A stretch of DNA of 37,283 nt from an uncultured Prochlorococcus sp. (GTDB lineage Bacteria > Cyanobacteriota > Cyanobacteriia > PCC-6307 > Cyanobiaceae): assembly GCA_902587615.1 (NCBI GenBank), contig CACILY010000009.1, forward strand, positions 1-37,283. The letters run 5' to 3'. Position numbers and translations under genes: made by a program. Below the pieces are notes generated by a model, which was given only the letters and a program-made list of their open reading frames with translations, had not been told where the DNA came from and ran no database searches. Shown piece after piece: positions 24,366 through 37,283 of this stretch. Numbering within the stretch: the stretch's first letter is position 1; each line of letters begins with the position of its first letter.

Positions 24366-25745
24366 TTGCCTCTACAGAACTTTCTAATAGATGAACTTAA
24401 GGCGTCTGTGATCTTGGGACAGACCAAAAGCGAGCGATGGCGCAAACAACAACTTAACGCGATCACAAAAATATTGGACAATCATGAGAATGAAATACTT
24501 AATGCTTTAGATAAAGATCTAAGAAAACCTCCTACAGAAGCTTTCTTTGAAATTTTTGCACTCCGTCAAGAACTTAGCCTTGCAAAGAAAAATCTAAGGC
24601 TATGGATGCAACCTCAAAAGGTAGAAGTACCAATATTCTTAAAACCTGGATCAGCTATGACATTGTCTGAACCCTTAGGTTGTGTATTAATAATCGGACC
24701 ATGGAATTATCCTTTTTCTCTGACTCTTCAGCCTTTAATAAGTGCATTAGCTGCTGGCAATACTGCTGTTTTAAAACCTTCTGAACATGCTCCTGCAACA
24801 TCTGAATTAATCGAATATCTTATCTCTAAATATTTTCCTGAAAATATTGTCAAAGTCATTCAAGGTGATGGTGATACAGCAGAGAAGCTTTTAGTCAATT
24901 CATTTGATCATATTTTTTTTACAGGTGGTACTTCGACAGGAAAAAAAGTTATGCATTCGGCAGCAAGAAACCTCACACCAGTCACATTAGAGCTGGGAGG
25001 GAAAAGCCCAGCAATAGTTATGGATGGAGCAGATTTAGAGATTACCGCTAAAAGAATTATTTGGGGTAAAGGACTAAATGCAGGACAAACATGTATCTGC
25101 CCAGATTATCTTCTTGTCGAAGAAAAGTTAAAAGCACCTCTTATCAAAGAAATGAAAAATACAATAGAAGGTTTCTATGGTAAGTCCCCAATAAATTCAG
25201 AATGTATAGCCAAGATAATTAATACATATCATTTCAAGAGGCTGGCTGAACTTTTAAAAAACGCGATCGCCAATGATCAAATTATTTTTGGAGGGAATAT
25301 GGATGAGGACAAGTTAAAAATAGACATAACTCTTATCGATGTTTCTAACGAAAATGATCCTTTAATGAAAGATGAAATATTTGGTCCATTATTGCCTGTT
25401 TTAGAAATAAAAGATTTTAATTCTGCTATCAAAAAAATTAAATCTCAAAATAAACCACTTGCCATATATATGTTCGGGGGAACATTCAATGAGCAGGAAC
25501 AATTACTTGAAAGAACAAGTTCAGGAACGGTTTGTTTTAATGATGTAGTGATGCAAGCAGGAATTCCTTCACTACCCTTTGGGGGAGTTGGAGATAGTGG
25601 AATAGGCAGGTATCATGGCAAATCTGGTTTTGACACCTTTTCCTCTAAAAAATCAATTTTTAAAAAACCTTTTTGGCTAGATAATAGATTTCGTTATCCT
25701 CCTTATAAGTTAAACCTTTCTTTTATTAAAACATTACTAAAGTAA
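24366..25745 (+). CDS. Aldehyde dehydrogenase (ALDH3-like), 459 aa
   Basis: It oxidises aldehydes to acids with NAD(P)+. The ALDH core is complete: GCVLIIGPWNYPFSLTLQPL with the Asn of the oxyanion hole, NTAVLKPSEHAPATS with the cofactor Lys, FFTGGTSTGKKV, the general-base Glu in LELGGKSPAIV, the nucleophile Cys in NAGQTCICPDYLL, EIFGPLLPV, and LPFGGVGDSGIGRYHG near the end. The length of 459 and the lack of an N-terminal extension fit the class-3 fatty-aldehyde type; in cyanobacteria such enzymes process fatty aldehydes or apocarotenals. The start is TTG at 24366. The exact substrate is not visible. Confidence 0.93.
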   Translation: MPLQNFLIDELKASVILGQTKSERWRKQQLNAITKILDNHENEILNALDKDLRKPPTEAFFEIFALRQELSLAKKNLRLWMQPQKVEVPIFLKPGSAMTLSEPLGCVLIIGPWNYPFSLTLQPLISALAAGNTAVLKPSEHAPATSELIEYLISKYFPENIVKVIQGDGDTAEKLLVNSFDHIFFTGGTSTGKKVMHSAARNLTPVTLELGGKSPAIVMDGADLEITAKRIIWGKGLNAGQTCICPDYLLVEEKLKAPLIKEMKNTIEGFYGKSPINSECIAKIINTYHFKRLAELLKNAIANDQIIFGGNMDEDKLKIDITLIDVSNENDPLMKDEIFGPLLPVLEIKDFNSAIKKIKSQNKPLAIYMFGGTFNEQEQLLERTSSGTVCFNDVVMQAGIPSLPFGGVGDSGIGRYHGKSGFDTFSSKKSIFKKPFWLDNRFRYPPYKLNLSFIKTLLK

Positions 25746-25837
25746 AAATATAATCTAGGAATAAAAATAATTAAATTAAGGAATTTACTGGAAATTTTAC
25801 TTAAAGGGATTATCTTGATATAAGAATACAAAAAAGA

Positions 25838-26743
25838 ATGTATCTACTACTAGTATTTGCAGTAGCACTGATACCAAGCACAGCACAAATCACTTCTGCA
25901 GAAACTCTAACCGTAAAAGAAGGGGAGACCCTAACAACAATTGCTAAAGAAAATAATCTCTCTTTAAGAGCACTAATGGAAATGAATAATATTTACAATC
26001 CTCAAAAATTAAAATCGGGTCAAATCCTTATCCTTCCTGAGGATAATAATTCAAAGATTGATTACAAATATGATATCTACATAGTAAAAGCAGGGGACTC
26101 CATAGAAGGAATATCAAAAGAACATCAAGTATCAAAAAAAGACTTAGTTAATATAAATAATATTGAGAATCCTGACAGACTGGTTTTAGGACAAAAGATT
26201 TATCTACCTAAATCAGATATCAAAAAAAGTGAGATAGTTTCAATCAATCAGGCTGAAAAACATTATCATATAATCGCACAAGGAGATACCTTGACAAGTA
26301 TATCAAACTACTATCAAATACCAGTCAAGAGAATTATTGAAATCAATCAGATTAAAAATCCTAATTCTATAAGTCTTGGAACAAAGATAGCGCTCAAACA
26401 AGAACAAATGATATATAAAAATAAGTCTCAAAATATAGCAATGGAAAAACCTATAATAAAAGATGCGGAGAGTGCAAATAATCGCAATGGAAGTCAAGTA
26501 TATCAATGGAGAGAGTATGGGCCTCTAAAAATAAATTGGACTAACTGGAAATCATATAAAGGTAATAATGTTGCTCCATCTATTCATAAATCTGGAAAAC
26601 CCTTATTTATAGCAGTCAATTGTCAAAAAAGGAAGATCAATAGAACGGGTTCGAATGGGGCTTGGCGTAACTGGATTTCACCATTAAAAGGTTTTGAGCA
26701 TCAATTAATAAATGATTTTTGCCAAACAAAGAGAAATTTATAA
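25838..26743 (+). CDS. Secreted triple-LysM protein, 301 aa
   Basis: The signal peptide is at about 1-21 (YLLLVFAVALIPSTAQITSA). Three LysM modules that bind peptidoglycan follow, at about 23-67 (VKEGETLTTIAKENNLS start, LILPE end), 80-125 (VKAGDSIEGISKEH, IYLPK) and 143-188 (IAQGDTLTSISNYY, IALKQ). The C-terminal 85 residues hold a W-rich domain (WREYGPLKINWTNWKSYKG) and a basic Cys-containing tail. No catalytic NlpC/P60 or M23 motif is seen. A role in cell-wall binding or remodelling is likely. Confidence 0.88.
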   Translation: MYLLLVFAVALIPSTAQITSAETLTVKEGETLTTIAKENNLSLRALMEMNNIYNPQKLKSGQILILPEDNNSKIDYKYDIYIVKAGDSIEGISKEHQVSKKDLVNINNIENPDRLVLGQKIYLPKSDIKKSEIVSINQAEKHYHIIAQGDTLTSISNYYQIPVKRIIEINQIKNPNSISLGTKIALKQEQMIYKNKSQNIAMEKPIIKDAESANNRNGSQVYQWREYGPLKINWTNWKSYKGNNVAPSIHKSGKPLFIAVNCQKRKINRTGSNGAWRNWISPLKGFEHQLINDFCQTKRNL

Positions 26744-26752
26744 GGAGTACAT

Positions 26753-27793
26753 TTAATTTATTCTTGGAGGACTTAACTGATCAAAATTCTCTTCAACTAT
26801 TTGTAACCGCAATTTTTTTCCACCAGATATCTCACCCAAAGACAATTTCATAGTATGTCCACTAAGAGATTGAAGTGCATTTAATACATCTCGCAAATAT
26901 GGCGTACTCGAACCACTCTCAACCCATAACCTCTCTTGTAAACCTGCTAATCGTTTCCATGACAAATAAAGCTTTAAGACTGAAGCTTCAACTGCCTTAG
27001 CTTGCCCTAAGGCATCAGCAAGCAAGCCAAGAGAATCTAGCCTTTGAGCCTCCTGAGTTGCCTTCTCAAGATTTAGATCCTTATCCTCAAGACTTCTTAA
27101 AGAAAGAGAAGCTTCAATTGACTTGCCTATCCATCTAGCTGAACTAGTTAAATCTTTTATACAATCTACATCTGGTTTTTCTTTGAGCGCCTCTTTAAAG
27201 CCCTCCTGCTGCATTTCGGGTAATTTAGACAATTCCTTCACAAAAGGTGCTACGACTTTTGGAGGTAGCAAATTAGCTTGCGTTCGTTCTCTGATCTCCT
27301 CAGGCAACAAAGGACTTGTAACTGATGTGAATTCATCAGAAAGTCTTTTGACTTGCCTTCGAGTAATTTCTTGACCTTCGTTTGCTGCTTCAGAAATTAA
27401 TTGCTGTACTTCTGGCAACGATTGAGCTGTTTCAATAAATGCTTTCCTCGAAAACTTATTAACACTAGATTCATTCAACATTCCACCCCCTACAAGGTCA
27501 TCAGCAGACTCTGCTAGTTGAATTAAGTTATAAGCTCTGGTTTTACTGATCTCCATTTCACGTAGCCACTGAAGAAAACCAGTACCTCTTCCATCCCCTC
27601 CCTTCTTTTCTTTATCTCTGATTGCCCTCAAAATTGTTCCTCTGCATATCTCAGTTTGCAAATCAAATTTCTCACAAAGAGTCCATGCATTTTCAAGACG
27701 ATTCAAAAATTCAATGCCGCTTAAATTATCCTGATCAGGGTCAGGTAAGTCCAACTTTAGGACTAAATTTTCAGGTAAAACTGTTGATGCCAC
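26753..27793 (-). CDS. Conserved-type cytoplasmic protein with HTH-like segment, 346 aa
   Basis: Soluble, charged and almost entirely helical. The GFLQWLREMEISKTRAYNLI segment (about residues 72-91), followed by QLAESADDL, resembles the helix-turn-helix of DUF3102-type phage and plasmid proteins. EITRRQVKRLSDEF looks like a ParB-like element further on. The C-terminal third is a long helical region. I do not recognise a named family. It is divergent from psaE, with about 128 bp between the starts that must hold both promoters. A DNA-binding role is a guess from the HTH-like segment. Confidence 0.6.
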   Translation of the reverse strand: MASTVLPENLVLKLDLPDPDQDNLSGIEFLNRLENAWTLCEKFDLQTEICRGTILRAIRDKEKKGGDGRGTGFLQWLREMEISKTRAYNLIQLAESADDLVGGGMLNESSVNKFSRKAFIETAQSLPEVQQLISEAANEGQEITRRQVKRLSDEFTSVTSPLLPEEIRERTQANLLPPKVVAPFVKELSKLPEMQQEGFKEALKEKPDVDCIKDLTSSARWIGKSIEASLSLRSLEDKDLNLEKATQEAQRLDSLGLLADALGQAKAVEASVLKLYLSWKRLAGLQERLWVESGSSTPYLRDVLNALQSLSGHTMKLSLGEISGGKKLRLQIVEENFDQLSPPRIN

Positions 27794-27921
27794 GAAAAGC
27801 TTAAAGATTTAGCTAGAGATTTAAAGAGTATTTAAATACCAGCGACGACATTCTGTGACGCTAATGGAAAGTATTCCTCTCGGCACGATAATCTAGGAAT
27901 AAGGTATCTTTCAGCAAATCA

Positions 27922-28137
27922 ATGGCACTGACAAGAGGAGACATAGTTCGCATAAAGCGCCCTGAATCCTATTGGTTCAATCAAACAGGCAAAATAGCTT
28001 CTATTGACAAGTCGAATCCTCCTATCAAGTACCCAATCACTGTTAGGTTTGATAAAGTCGACTATAAAGTCTATAGCGGTCAGGAAGGTGGCTTAAATAC
28101 AAATAACTTTGCTGAATATGAACTAGAAAAATCTTAG
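27922..28137 (+). CDS. psaE: Photosystem I subunit IV (PsaE), 71 aa
   Basis: PsaE is a small SH3-like peripheral protein on the stromal side of photosystem I that helps dock ferredoxin. The sequence matches over its full length: [37 protein letters not shown] and [10 protein letters not shown]. The length of 71 is typical. The ATG start is clear. Seven bases separate its stop from the mutM start, so the two may be co-transcribed. Confidence 0.97.
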   Translation: MALTRGDIVRIKRPESYWFNQTGKIASIDKSNPPIKYPITVRFDKVDYKVYSGQEGGLNTNNFAEYELEKS

Positions 28138-28144
28138 TAAAATT

Positions 28145-29020
28145 TTGCCTGAACTTCCTGAAGTAGAAACTGTAAGAAGGGGATTAGAAGAAAAATTAGT
28201 AAAGTTCCATATAGCAAGAATTGAGGTCTTAAAAGACAGGTCAGTTGCAAGTCCAGGTGGGGTAGAAGAATTTATCTCAAAAATTCAAGGTACTAACTTT
28301 GGAATATGGAATAGGAGAGGTAAGTACTTAATAAATACTCTCCAAGGAGAAGAACAAAGCTATCAAGATAAAACAAATGACTTTAATAAATATGGATCAT
28401 TATGTATTCACTTAAGAATGACCGGACATTTTAAATTTTATAAAAATAAATGTTCACCTTGTCCCTATACAAGAGTTAGATTTTGGGACACAAATGGTAT
28501 AGAGCTGCGCTTCATTGATATGCGCAATTTTGGTCAAATGTGGTGGATACCACCTGGTAAGTCACCTCAAGAAATCATAGGTGGACTGAAAAAGCTAGGT
28601 CCTGAGCCTTTCAGCAAAGAATTCAACACTTTATATTTAAAAACCAAGCTAAGGGATAAGACTTGTGCAATAAAAGTGTCCTTATTAAATCAATCTATTT
28701 TCGCAGGAACGGGTAACATATATGCTGATGAAAGCTTATTTGCAGCGGGAATAATACCGACCAAACGATCAGGCGATTTAAAAGACTCTGAAATAGATAG
28801 ATTGAGAGAAAATTTGATAAAAATATTGAAATCAAGTATTGGTAAAGGTGGTACTACTTTTAAAGATTTTCGTGATCTTGAAGGGAAAGATGGAAATTAT
28901 GGCACCCAAGCGAATGTCTATAAAAGAGAAGGACTACCTTGCAAAAAATGTGGATCTGTCATTCAACGAATGAAGATTTCCGGGAGGAGTAGTCATTGGT
29001 GTCCTCAATGCCAAAAATAA
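28145..29020 (+). CDS. mutM: Formamidopyrimidine-DNA glycosylase, 291 aa
   Basis: It removes 8-oxoguanine and formamidopyrimidines from DNA, with AP-lyase activity. The TTG start gives PELPEVETVRRGLE, with the catalytic Pro and Glu directly after the initiator; this fixes the start. RRGKYL carries the conserved Lys near residue 60, HLRMTGHF and RFIDMRNFG follow, and NIYADESLFAAGI is the helix-two-turn-helix. The C-terminal zinc finger has two CxxC pairs: CKKCGSVIQ and WCPQC. It is 7 bp downstream of psaE, convergent with the rrn operon. Confidence 0.97.
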   Translation: MPELPEVETVRRGLEEKLVKFHIARIEVLKDRSVASPGGVEEFISKIQGTNFGIWNRRGKYLINTLQGEEQSYQDKTNDFNKYGSLCIHLRMTGHFKFYKNKCSPCPYTRVRFWDTNGIELRFIDMRNFGQMWWIPPGKSPQEIIGGLKKLGPEPFSKEFNTLYLKTKLRDKTCAIKVSLLNQSIFAGTGNIYADESLFAAGIIPTKRSGDLKDSEIDRLRENLIKILKSSIGKGGTTFKDFRDLEGKDGNYGTQANVYKREGLPCKKCGSVIQRMKISGRSSHWCPQCQK

Positions 29021-29024
29021 TAAT

Positions 29025-29053
29025 AATAAAAAAAGCCGCATAAATTATGCGGC
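29025..29053 (-). terminator. Terminator of the rRNA operon
   Basis: On the minus strand the sequence reads GCCGCAT, loop AATTT, ATGCGGC, then a run of T. It lies 62 bases beyond the 5S gene and 4 bases from the mutM stop; the U tract is only on the rrn side. Confidence 0.87.
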
Positions 29054-29114
29054 AGATTAAATCATTAATTCAAAAGTAGAGAATTAATTTGAATTATTTA
29101 AAGAAAATGTTTTA

Positions 29115-29231
29115 CCTGGCATTGAGCTATTTTCTCAGGGGGCTGCCCCCCAAATATCGTCGCCGCTGATGCATTTCACAACCGAGTTCGAGATGGGTCG
29201 GAGTGGTTCTACATCGCCATGAACACCAGGA
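29115..29231 (-). rRNA. rrf: 5S ribosomal RNA
   Basis: On the minus strand it opens TCCTGGTGTTCATGGCGATG and closes with CCAGG. The conserved core CCCATCTCGAACTCGG is present. It is about 117 nt and last in the rrn operon; ends may be off by a few bases. Confidence 0.93.
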
Positions 29232-29323
29232 TAGAAACATTCTCAAGGAATGAACCCTGAGAACTGCATAGGTTATTTATTCATCTGAATTAAAAAAGCT
29301 TTTCTGAACTAAGAATCAAAAAA

Positions 29324-32197
<2,874 letters not shown>

Positions 32198-32554
32198 ATA
32201 AACCTCTATAACTTAATAGTTATAGGGTCTCGACTCTTATTCAAAATCAAACATTAATCCTATTAATTCCAAAAAAAACCTGATAGAAACTATCAAATAA
32301 TCTGTGAAATTAAAGAAATATACATCTATGAGATGCTTTATTCTTTCCAGACTCACCTATGCAGTTGTCAAGGTTCTACTGAACTTAACTAAGACATTTT
32401 AATTAGTCTTAGAGAGCCCAGCGTCTTATCAAAATTCTAAAAATTAGTTTTAGAAAGAGTAATGATAGGAAGCTAGGTTCCTTTCAGTAAAACAACTTCT
32501 AAGTCACATCAAAATCAACAAATCTCCTTGATTTGATATCTGGTGGTTGATCAG
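32198..32554 (-). other. Internal transcribed spacer between tRNA-Ala and 23S
   Basis: About 357 AT-rich bases inside the rrn transcript. They would contain RNase III processing stems and a boxB/boxA-type antitermination signal. I see no gene here and cannot place these sites exactly. Confidence 0.6.
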
Positions 32555-32627
32555 TGGAGGTAAGCGGACTCGAACCGCTGACATCCTGCTTGCAAAGCAG
32601 GCGCTCTACCAACTGAGCTATACCCCC
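32555..32627 (-). tRNA. tRNA-Ala (anticodon TGC)
   Basis: A complete 73-nt cloverleaf on the minus strand: acceptor GGGGGTA/TACCTCC, anticodon arm CCTGCTTTGCAAGCAGG with TGC, T-arm GCGGTTCGAGTCCGC. It sits in the 16S-23S spacer. Confidence 0.97.
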
Positions 32628-32636
32628 AACATCGAA

Positions 32637-32710
<74 letters not shown>

Positions 32711-32865
32711 AGGAGAACCATTGATGGGTGTGACCTAGACAAGTTTAGGAACTGAAATTAAAAAAATTATTTTTTTTAATCAGAGGTACCGATCGACCTA
32801 AGGTGACAGGATTGCGGCCTAAGAATATTTAACTAAGACATCACAATCAGTTTTTGTCTCCCTGT

Positions 32866-34347
<1,482 letters not shown>

Positions 34348-34541
34348 GTATATCAAACCCTTTTGTAGAAAAAACTACTCAGTTTGATTTGCTTCATCCG
34401 CTATTTACATAAGTATTGACTTAGTTAACGCAGTTTCTGCCTCCTTCTACTTTGAGAAGGGTACTAAGAGTGCACTACAGAATCTCTTCTTTTGTGTCTT
34501 TCCAGGATCTCAGATCCGGTCGTTGCATCCACTAATAACAC

Positions 34542-34571
34542 CTTATACATGAGCAAAAGTCGTGAGACCAA
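34542..34571 (-). promoter_or_regulatory. Candidate rrn promoter
   Basis: On the minus strand TTGGTC, an 18-base spacer, then TATAAG, which would give a leader of about 190 nt before 16S. The match is fair only, and other AT-rich hexamers upstream could serve instead. Confidence 0.3.
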
Positions 34572-34738
34572 AACTCAATGCATTAAAAGCTTATACAACT
34601 TAATTTCTTTTGACGGGACCTCACACCTTTATCGCATATACATTCCAAAAGAGATTAATCAACTAATTAAAGCTGATTAAATAAGATCGGAACGCGATAA
34701 AAGCGTCAGTTCCTAAACTTTTCAGTTGTCCAGGTTCG

Positions 34739-34772
34739 TCCTTATAACTCTGAATTTCAGAGACTATAAGGA
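34739..34772. repeat. Near-perfect 34-bp inverted repeat upstream of the rrn operon
   Basis: Arms TCCTTATA and TATAAGGA flank an inner pair CTCTGAA / TTCAGAG around a single T, with one unpaired base on the left and two on the right. Fifteen base pairs in total. It lies between the divergent rrn and GH100 transcription units. Confidence 0.75.
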
Positions 34773-35043
34773 TAAGCGATCTTAAAAAAGACCACCATTG
34801 GAACATACAACGAAAGAAGAGCTTACCTCCACTTTTAGTTGCATGTGCCCACAGAAGATCAAGACATTTATCCTAGATTTCTCTGTGAGCTGCACTTCTG
34901 AACTCAGTCAGATGCGCATCGTTCAATGTAGACCATTACCTACCCATATGCAACAAATCGGACATTCAGGAGATCCACAATTACTATCAAACTAAAGGTG
35001 CAAGCCGTAAAAAGCGTTTGCCCAAGCCATCCAAGAGAACTAA

Positions 35044-36507
35044 ATGGCAGGACGCTTCAGCCAAAGAGACCAGAGGGTCAGACCTAATTCAAATGAAGAC
35101 CAGGTCATCAAAAGAGCCAAGGAACATTTTGAACGAACTTTAATAGAAATTTCTGGAAGTCTTACTGGCAGTGTTGCAGCGCTAGAGCATCCAGCAAATA
35201 ATGATGCTTTGAACTATGGAGAAATCTTCCTAAGGGATAATGTCCCAGTAATGATTTACCTGCTTACTCAAAAAAGATACGACATCGTCAAAAAATTCTT
35301 ATCTGTAAGCCTTGGTTTACAAAGTACTACCTACCAAACTAGAGGTGTTTTTCCTACAAGCTTTGTTGAAGAGCAAGGGGAATTAATCGCAGACTACGGC
35401 CAAAGATCCATAGGAAGAATTACTTCGGCAGATGCAAGTTTATGGTGGCCCATTTTGTGCTGGTTATATGTAAGAAAAAGTGGAGATCAAAGTTTTGGTA
35501 CAAGCCAACAAGTCCAAAGAGGTATACAACTTCTTCTGGATTTAGTACTTCATCCCACGTTTGAAGGAACACCAGTTTTATTTGTACCTGACTGTTCATT
35601 CATGATCGATCGTCCAATGGATGTTTGGGGCGCGCCTCTAGAAGTAGAAGTTCTCTTATATGCATGTCTAAAAAGCTGCATAGAGTTAATGGAGTTAAGT
35701 CGAAAAAATCAAGTCAGTCGATTATTAGATCAAAGGCTCGTTCTTACAAGACAATGGGTTCATGATTTACGAGAATTTCTTCTAAAGCATTACTGGGTAA
35801 CTAGCAAAACCATGCAAGTTCTCCGAAGAAGACCTACGGAGCAATATGGAGAAGATCAGCATCAAAATGAATTTAATGTTCAGCCTCAGGTTGTACCTTC
35901 ATGGCTCCAGGATTGGCTCGAAAATCGAGGTGGATACCTAATTGGAAATATTCGTACAGGAAGACCTGATTTTCGTTTTTACAGCTTAGGGAATTCCTTA
36001 GCATGCATGTTTGGTGTTTTAACAGCTTCCCAACAAAGAGCTTTATTTCGACTAGTTCTTCATAATCGAGAGCACTTAATGGCTCAAATGCCTATGAGAA
36101 TATGCCACCCTCCTATGGATATAGATGAATGGCAAAACAAAACAGGATCTGATCCGAAAAATTGGCCCTGGAGTTATCACAATGGTGGACATTGGCCAAG
36201 TCTTCTTTGGTTTTTTGGCGCATCAATTCTTCTTCATGAAAAACGATACCCCAAAGCAGATGTACTTTTAATGGGTCAAATGAGAGCTCTTTTAGAAGAA
36301 TGTTATTGGAGTCAACTCAATCAATTACCTCGCCAAAAATGGGCTGAATATTTCGATGGTCCGACCGGAACTTGGGTTGGCCAACAATCTAGAACTTATC
36401 AAACTTGGACTATTGTAGGTTTTCTCCTATTGCATCACATACTAAGAGATTCTCCTGAGGATGTTCTAATGCTTGATCTAGAGGAAGGTTATAGGGAAGA
36501 AAATTAA
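35044..36507 (+). CDS. GH100 neutral/alkaline invertase-like protein, 487 aa
   Basis: GH100 enzymes hydrolyse sucrose to glucose and fructose in the cytoplasm. The sequence follows the family over its whole length: NYGEIFLRDNVPVMIYLLTQ with the conserved R-D, ITSADASLWWPILCWLYVRK with the catalytic Asp, ASIL-type helices of the (alpha/alpha)6 barrel, YLIGNIRTGRPDFRFYSLGN, the WPWSYHNGGHWPSLLWFF segment with the acid-base region, and RTYQTWTIVGFLLLHHIL at the end. The length of 487 is normal for GH100. There is no signal peptide. The start ATG at 35044 has only a weak Shine-Dalgarno. It probably acts on sucrose used as osmolyte or carbon store. Confidence 0.93.
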   Translation: MAGRFSQRDQRVRPNSNEDQVIKRAKEHFERTLIEISGSLTGSVAALEHPANNDALNYGEIFLRDNVPVMIYLLTQKRYDIVKKFLSVSLGLQSTTYQTRGVFPTSFVEEQGELIADYGQRSIGRITSADASLWWPILCWLYVRKSGDQSFGTSQQVQRGIQLLLDLVLHPTFEGTPVLFVPDCSFMIDRPMDVWGAPLEVEVLLYACLKSCIELMELSRKNQVSRLLDQRLVLTRQWVHDLREFLLKHYWVTSKTMQVLRRRPTEQYGEDQHQNEFNVQPQVVPSWLQDWLENRGGYLIGNIRTGRPDFRFYSLGNSLACMFGVLTASQQRALFRLVLHNREHLMAQMPMRICHPPMDIDEWQNKTGSDPKNWPWSYHNGGHWPSLLWFFGASILLHEKRYPKADVLLMGQMRALLEECYWSQLNQLPRQKWAEYFDGPTGTWVGQQSRTYQTWTIVGFLLLHHILRDSPEDVLMLDLEEGYREEN

Positions 36508-36521
36508 TTTATAATAGTTAT

Positions 36522-37004
36522 TTAAAAGAGTCCAAGAGTTAAAGATTTATCTATTGGTAAGCATGCTCCTATTCCGAGATAAATAGTTAGAACTGTTCCA
36601 AACAAGAAGAATGACATTGCGATAGGTCTTCTAAATGGATTAGCAAATTTATTAACATTTTCTATAAAAGGAATAAGCATTAAACCCAAAGGGATTAATG
36701 TCTGCAAGGCAATTCCAAGCAATTTATTAGGGACAACTCTTAAAATTTGGAAAACTGGATACAAATACCATTCTGGAAGTATTTCTAAAGGGGTAGCAAA
36801 AGGGTTTGCCTTATCTCCAAGAAAGGCGGGATCAAGAACCGCCAAACCGACAACACATGCAATTGTTCCCAATATCACTACTGGAAATATATACAGAAGG
36901 TCATTGGGCCAAGCAGGCTCACCATAATAGTTATGCCCCATACCCTTAGCGAGCTTCGCCCTCAATTTTGGATCAGCTAAATCAGGTTTCTTAAGAGTGG
37001 ACAT
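36522..37004 (-). CDS. petD: Cytochrome b6f complex subunit IV (PetD), 160 aa
   Basis: Subunit IV of the cytochrome b6f complex in thylakoids, with three membrane helices, equivalent to the C-terminal half of cytochrome b. It starts with [20 protein letters not shown], has the [20 protein letters not shown] motif and the Qo-site PEWY in [17 protein letters not shown]. The length of 160 is exactly that of the family. It follows petB by 39 bp on the minus strand, the usual petB-petD operon, and converges on the GH100 gene with 14 bp between the stops. Confidence 0.98.
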   Translation of the reverse strand: MSTLKKPDLADPKLRAKLAKGMGHNYYGEPAWPNDLLYIFPVVILGTIACVVGLAVLDPAFLGDKANPFATPLEILPEWYLYPVFQILRVVPNKLLGIALQTLIPLGLMLIPFIENVNKFANPFRRPIAMSFFLFGTVLTIYLGIGACLPIDKSLTLGLF

Positions 37005-37043
37005 TTATTTAATGAGATAAGGAAAAATGATTTTTTTTATTTT

Positions 37044-37283
37044 TTATAATGGACCAGAAATTCCCTGTTTGCGAATCATAAGAAAATGCATAAGCATAAA
37101 AACCGCAAGAGTCCAGGGCAAAACAAAAGTGTGAAGGCTATAGAAACGTGTAAGAGTCGATTGACCCACACTCTCTCCACCACGTAATAATTCAACCATA
37201 AAGTCACCCACGACTGGAATTGCGGCAGGTACACCTGAAACGATTTTCACAGCCCAATAACCAACTTGATCCCAAGGGAGTGA
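37044..37283 (-). CDS. petB: Cytochrome b6 (PetB), C-terminal part, runs off the window
   Basis: The frame continues to the right edge with [20 protein letters not shown], then [33 protein letters not shown] with the haem-ligand His, and [14 protein letters not shown] at the C-terminus. These 79 codons are the last third of the 215-residue cytochrome b6. petD follows after 39 bp. Confidence 0.97.
   Translation of the reverse strand, partial: SLPWDQVGYWAVKIVSGVPAAIPVVGDFMVELLRGGESVGQSTLTRFYSLHTFVLPWTLAVFMLMHFLMIRKQGISGPL

Larger units (their letters stand above)
34348..35043. other. rrn leader/promoter region and spacer to the GH100 gene
   Basis: About 700 bases with no convincing gene. They hold the minus-strand rrn leader and promoter, a near-perfect 34-bp dyad (34739-34772), and the short upstream region of the plus-strand GH100 gene. 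Two plus-strand frames of 62 and 65 codons occur here, but they have no homology I recognise and look incidental. Confidence 0.5.

Noticed and set aside
34492-34995. Two plus-strand ORFs of 62 and 65 codons upstream of the GH100 gene
   Set aside because: They occupy the rrn leader and promoter region, have no Shine-Dalgarno and no family resemblance.

Overview
The window looks like a chromosomal segment of a low-light-adapted Prochlorococcus (marine picocyanobacterium). The evidence is: AT-rich DNA; two genes for divinyl-chlorophyll-binding Pcb antenna proteins (low-light strains carry several); psaE, petB and petD; a 16S-tRNA-Ile-tRNA-Ala-23S-5S operon; a GH100 invertase-like gene; and many short conserved-type hypothetical genes. 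The genus call is inference from gene content and protein style, not from a database search.

Layout. 1-2.9 kb: the 3' end of an unknown gene, tRNA-Val(GAC), a murD gene whose first ~130 codons are missing, three small hypotheticals (one DUF2958-like) and a 41-residue single-helix membrane protein with a strong Shine-Dalgarno. 3.0-9.4 kb: two pcb paralogues in the same orientation, separated by a three-gene surface-glycan-type cassette (GT11-like glycosyltransferase, ABC exporter, FkbM-type methyltransferase). 9.8-14.8 kb: an NSS-family sodium symporter, a polytopic GT-C-like membrane protein convergent with a GtrA-like protein, and a degenerate NAD+-dependent DNA-ligase adenylation domain followed immediately by a tiny membrane protein. 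14.9-18.5 kb: a DUF1499 protein, MTA/SAH nucleosidase (mtnN) divergent from apt, and an SdhA/FrdA-type flavoprotein with no SdhB beside it. 18.7-24.2 kb is accessory-like and rich in small genes: a membrane-anchored SAP-like protein, an NRAMP-fold transporter lacking the metal-binding motifs, a Nif11-like short protein, a twin-CX3C mini-protein overlapping the next ORF, and a cluster of DUF3721 and glycine-pentapeptide-repeat proteins. 24.4-29.0 kb: aldehyde dehydrogenase, a triple-LysM secreted protein, an unknown cytoplasmic protein divergent from psaE, and mutM. 29.0-34.4 kb: the rrn operon on the minus strand with its terminator. 35.0-37.3 kb: a GH100 invertase-like gene, then petD and the end of petB on the minus strand.

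How it fits together. Housekeeping photosynthesis, nucleotide-salvage and rRNA genes form the backbone. Accessory material (the glycan cassette between the pcb genes, the GT-C/GtrA pair, and the 18.7-24.2 kb small-gene zone) is interleaved with it. The most unusual items are the strictly 5-residue-periodic glycine repeat fused to DUF3721 with relatives on both sides, the ligase-like protein that keeps the nucleotidyl lysine but not the rest of the KxDG motif, and the truncated murD abutting a tRNA.
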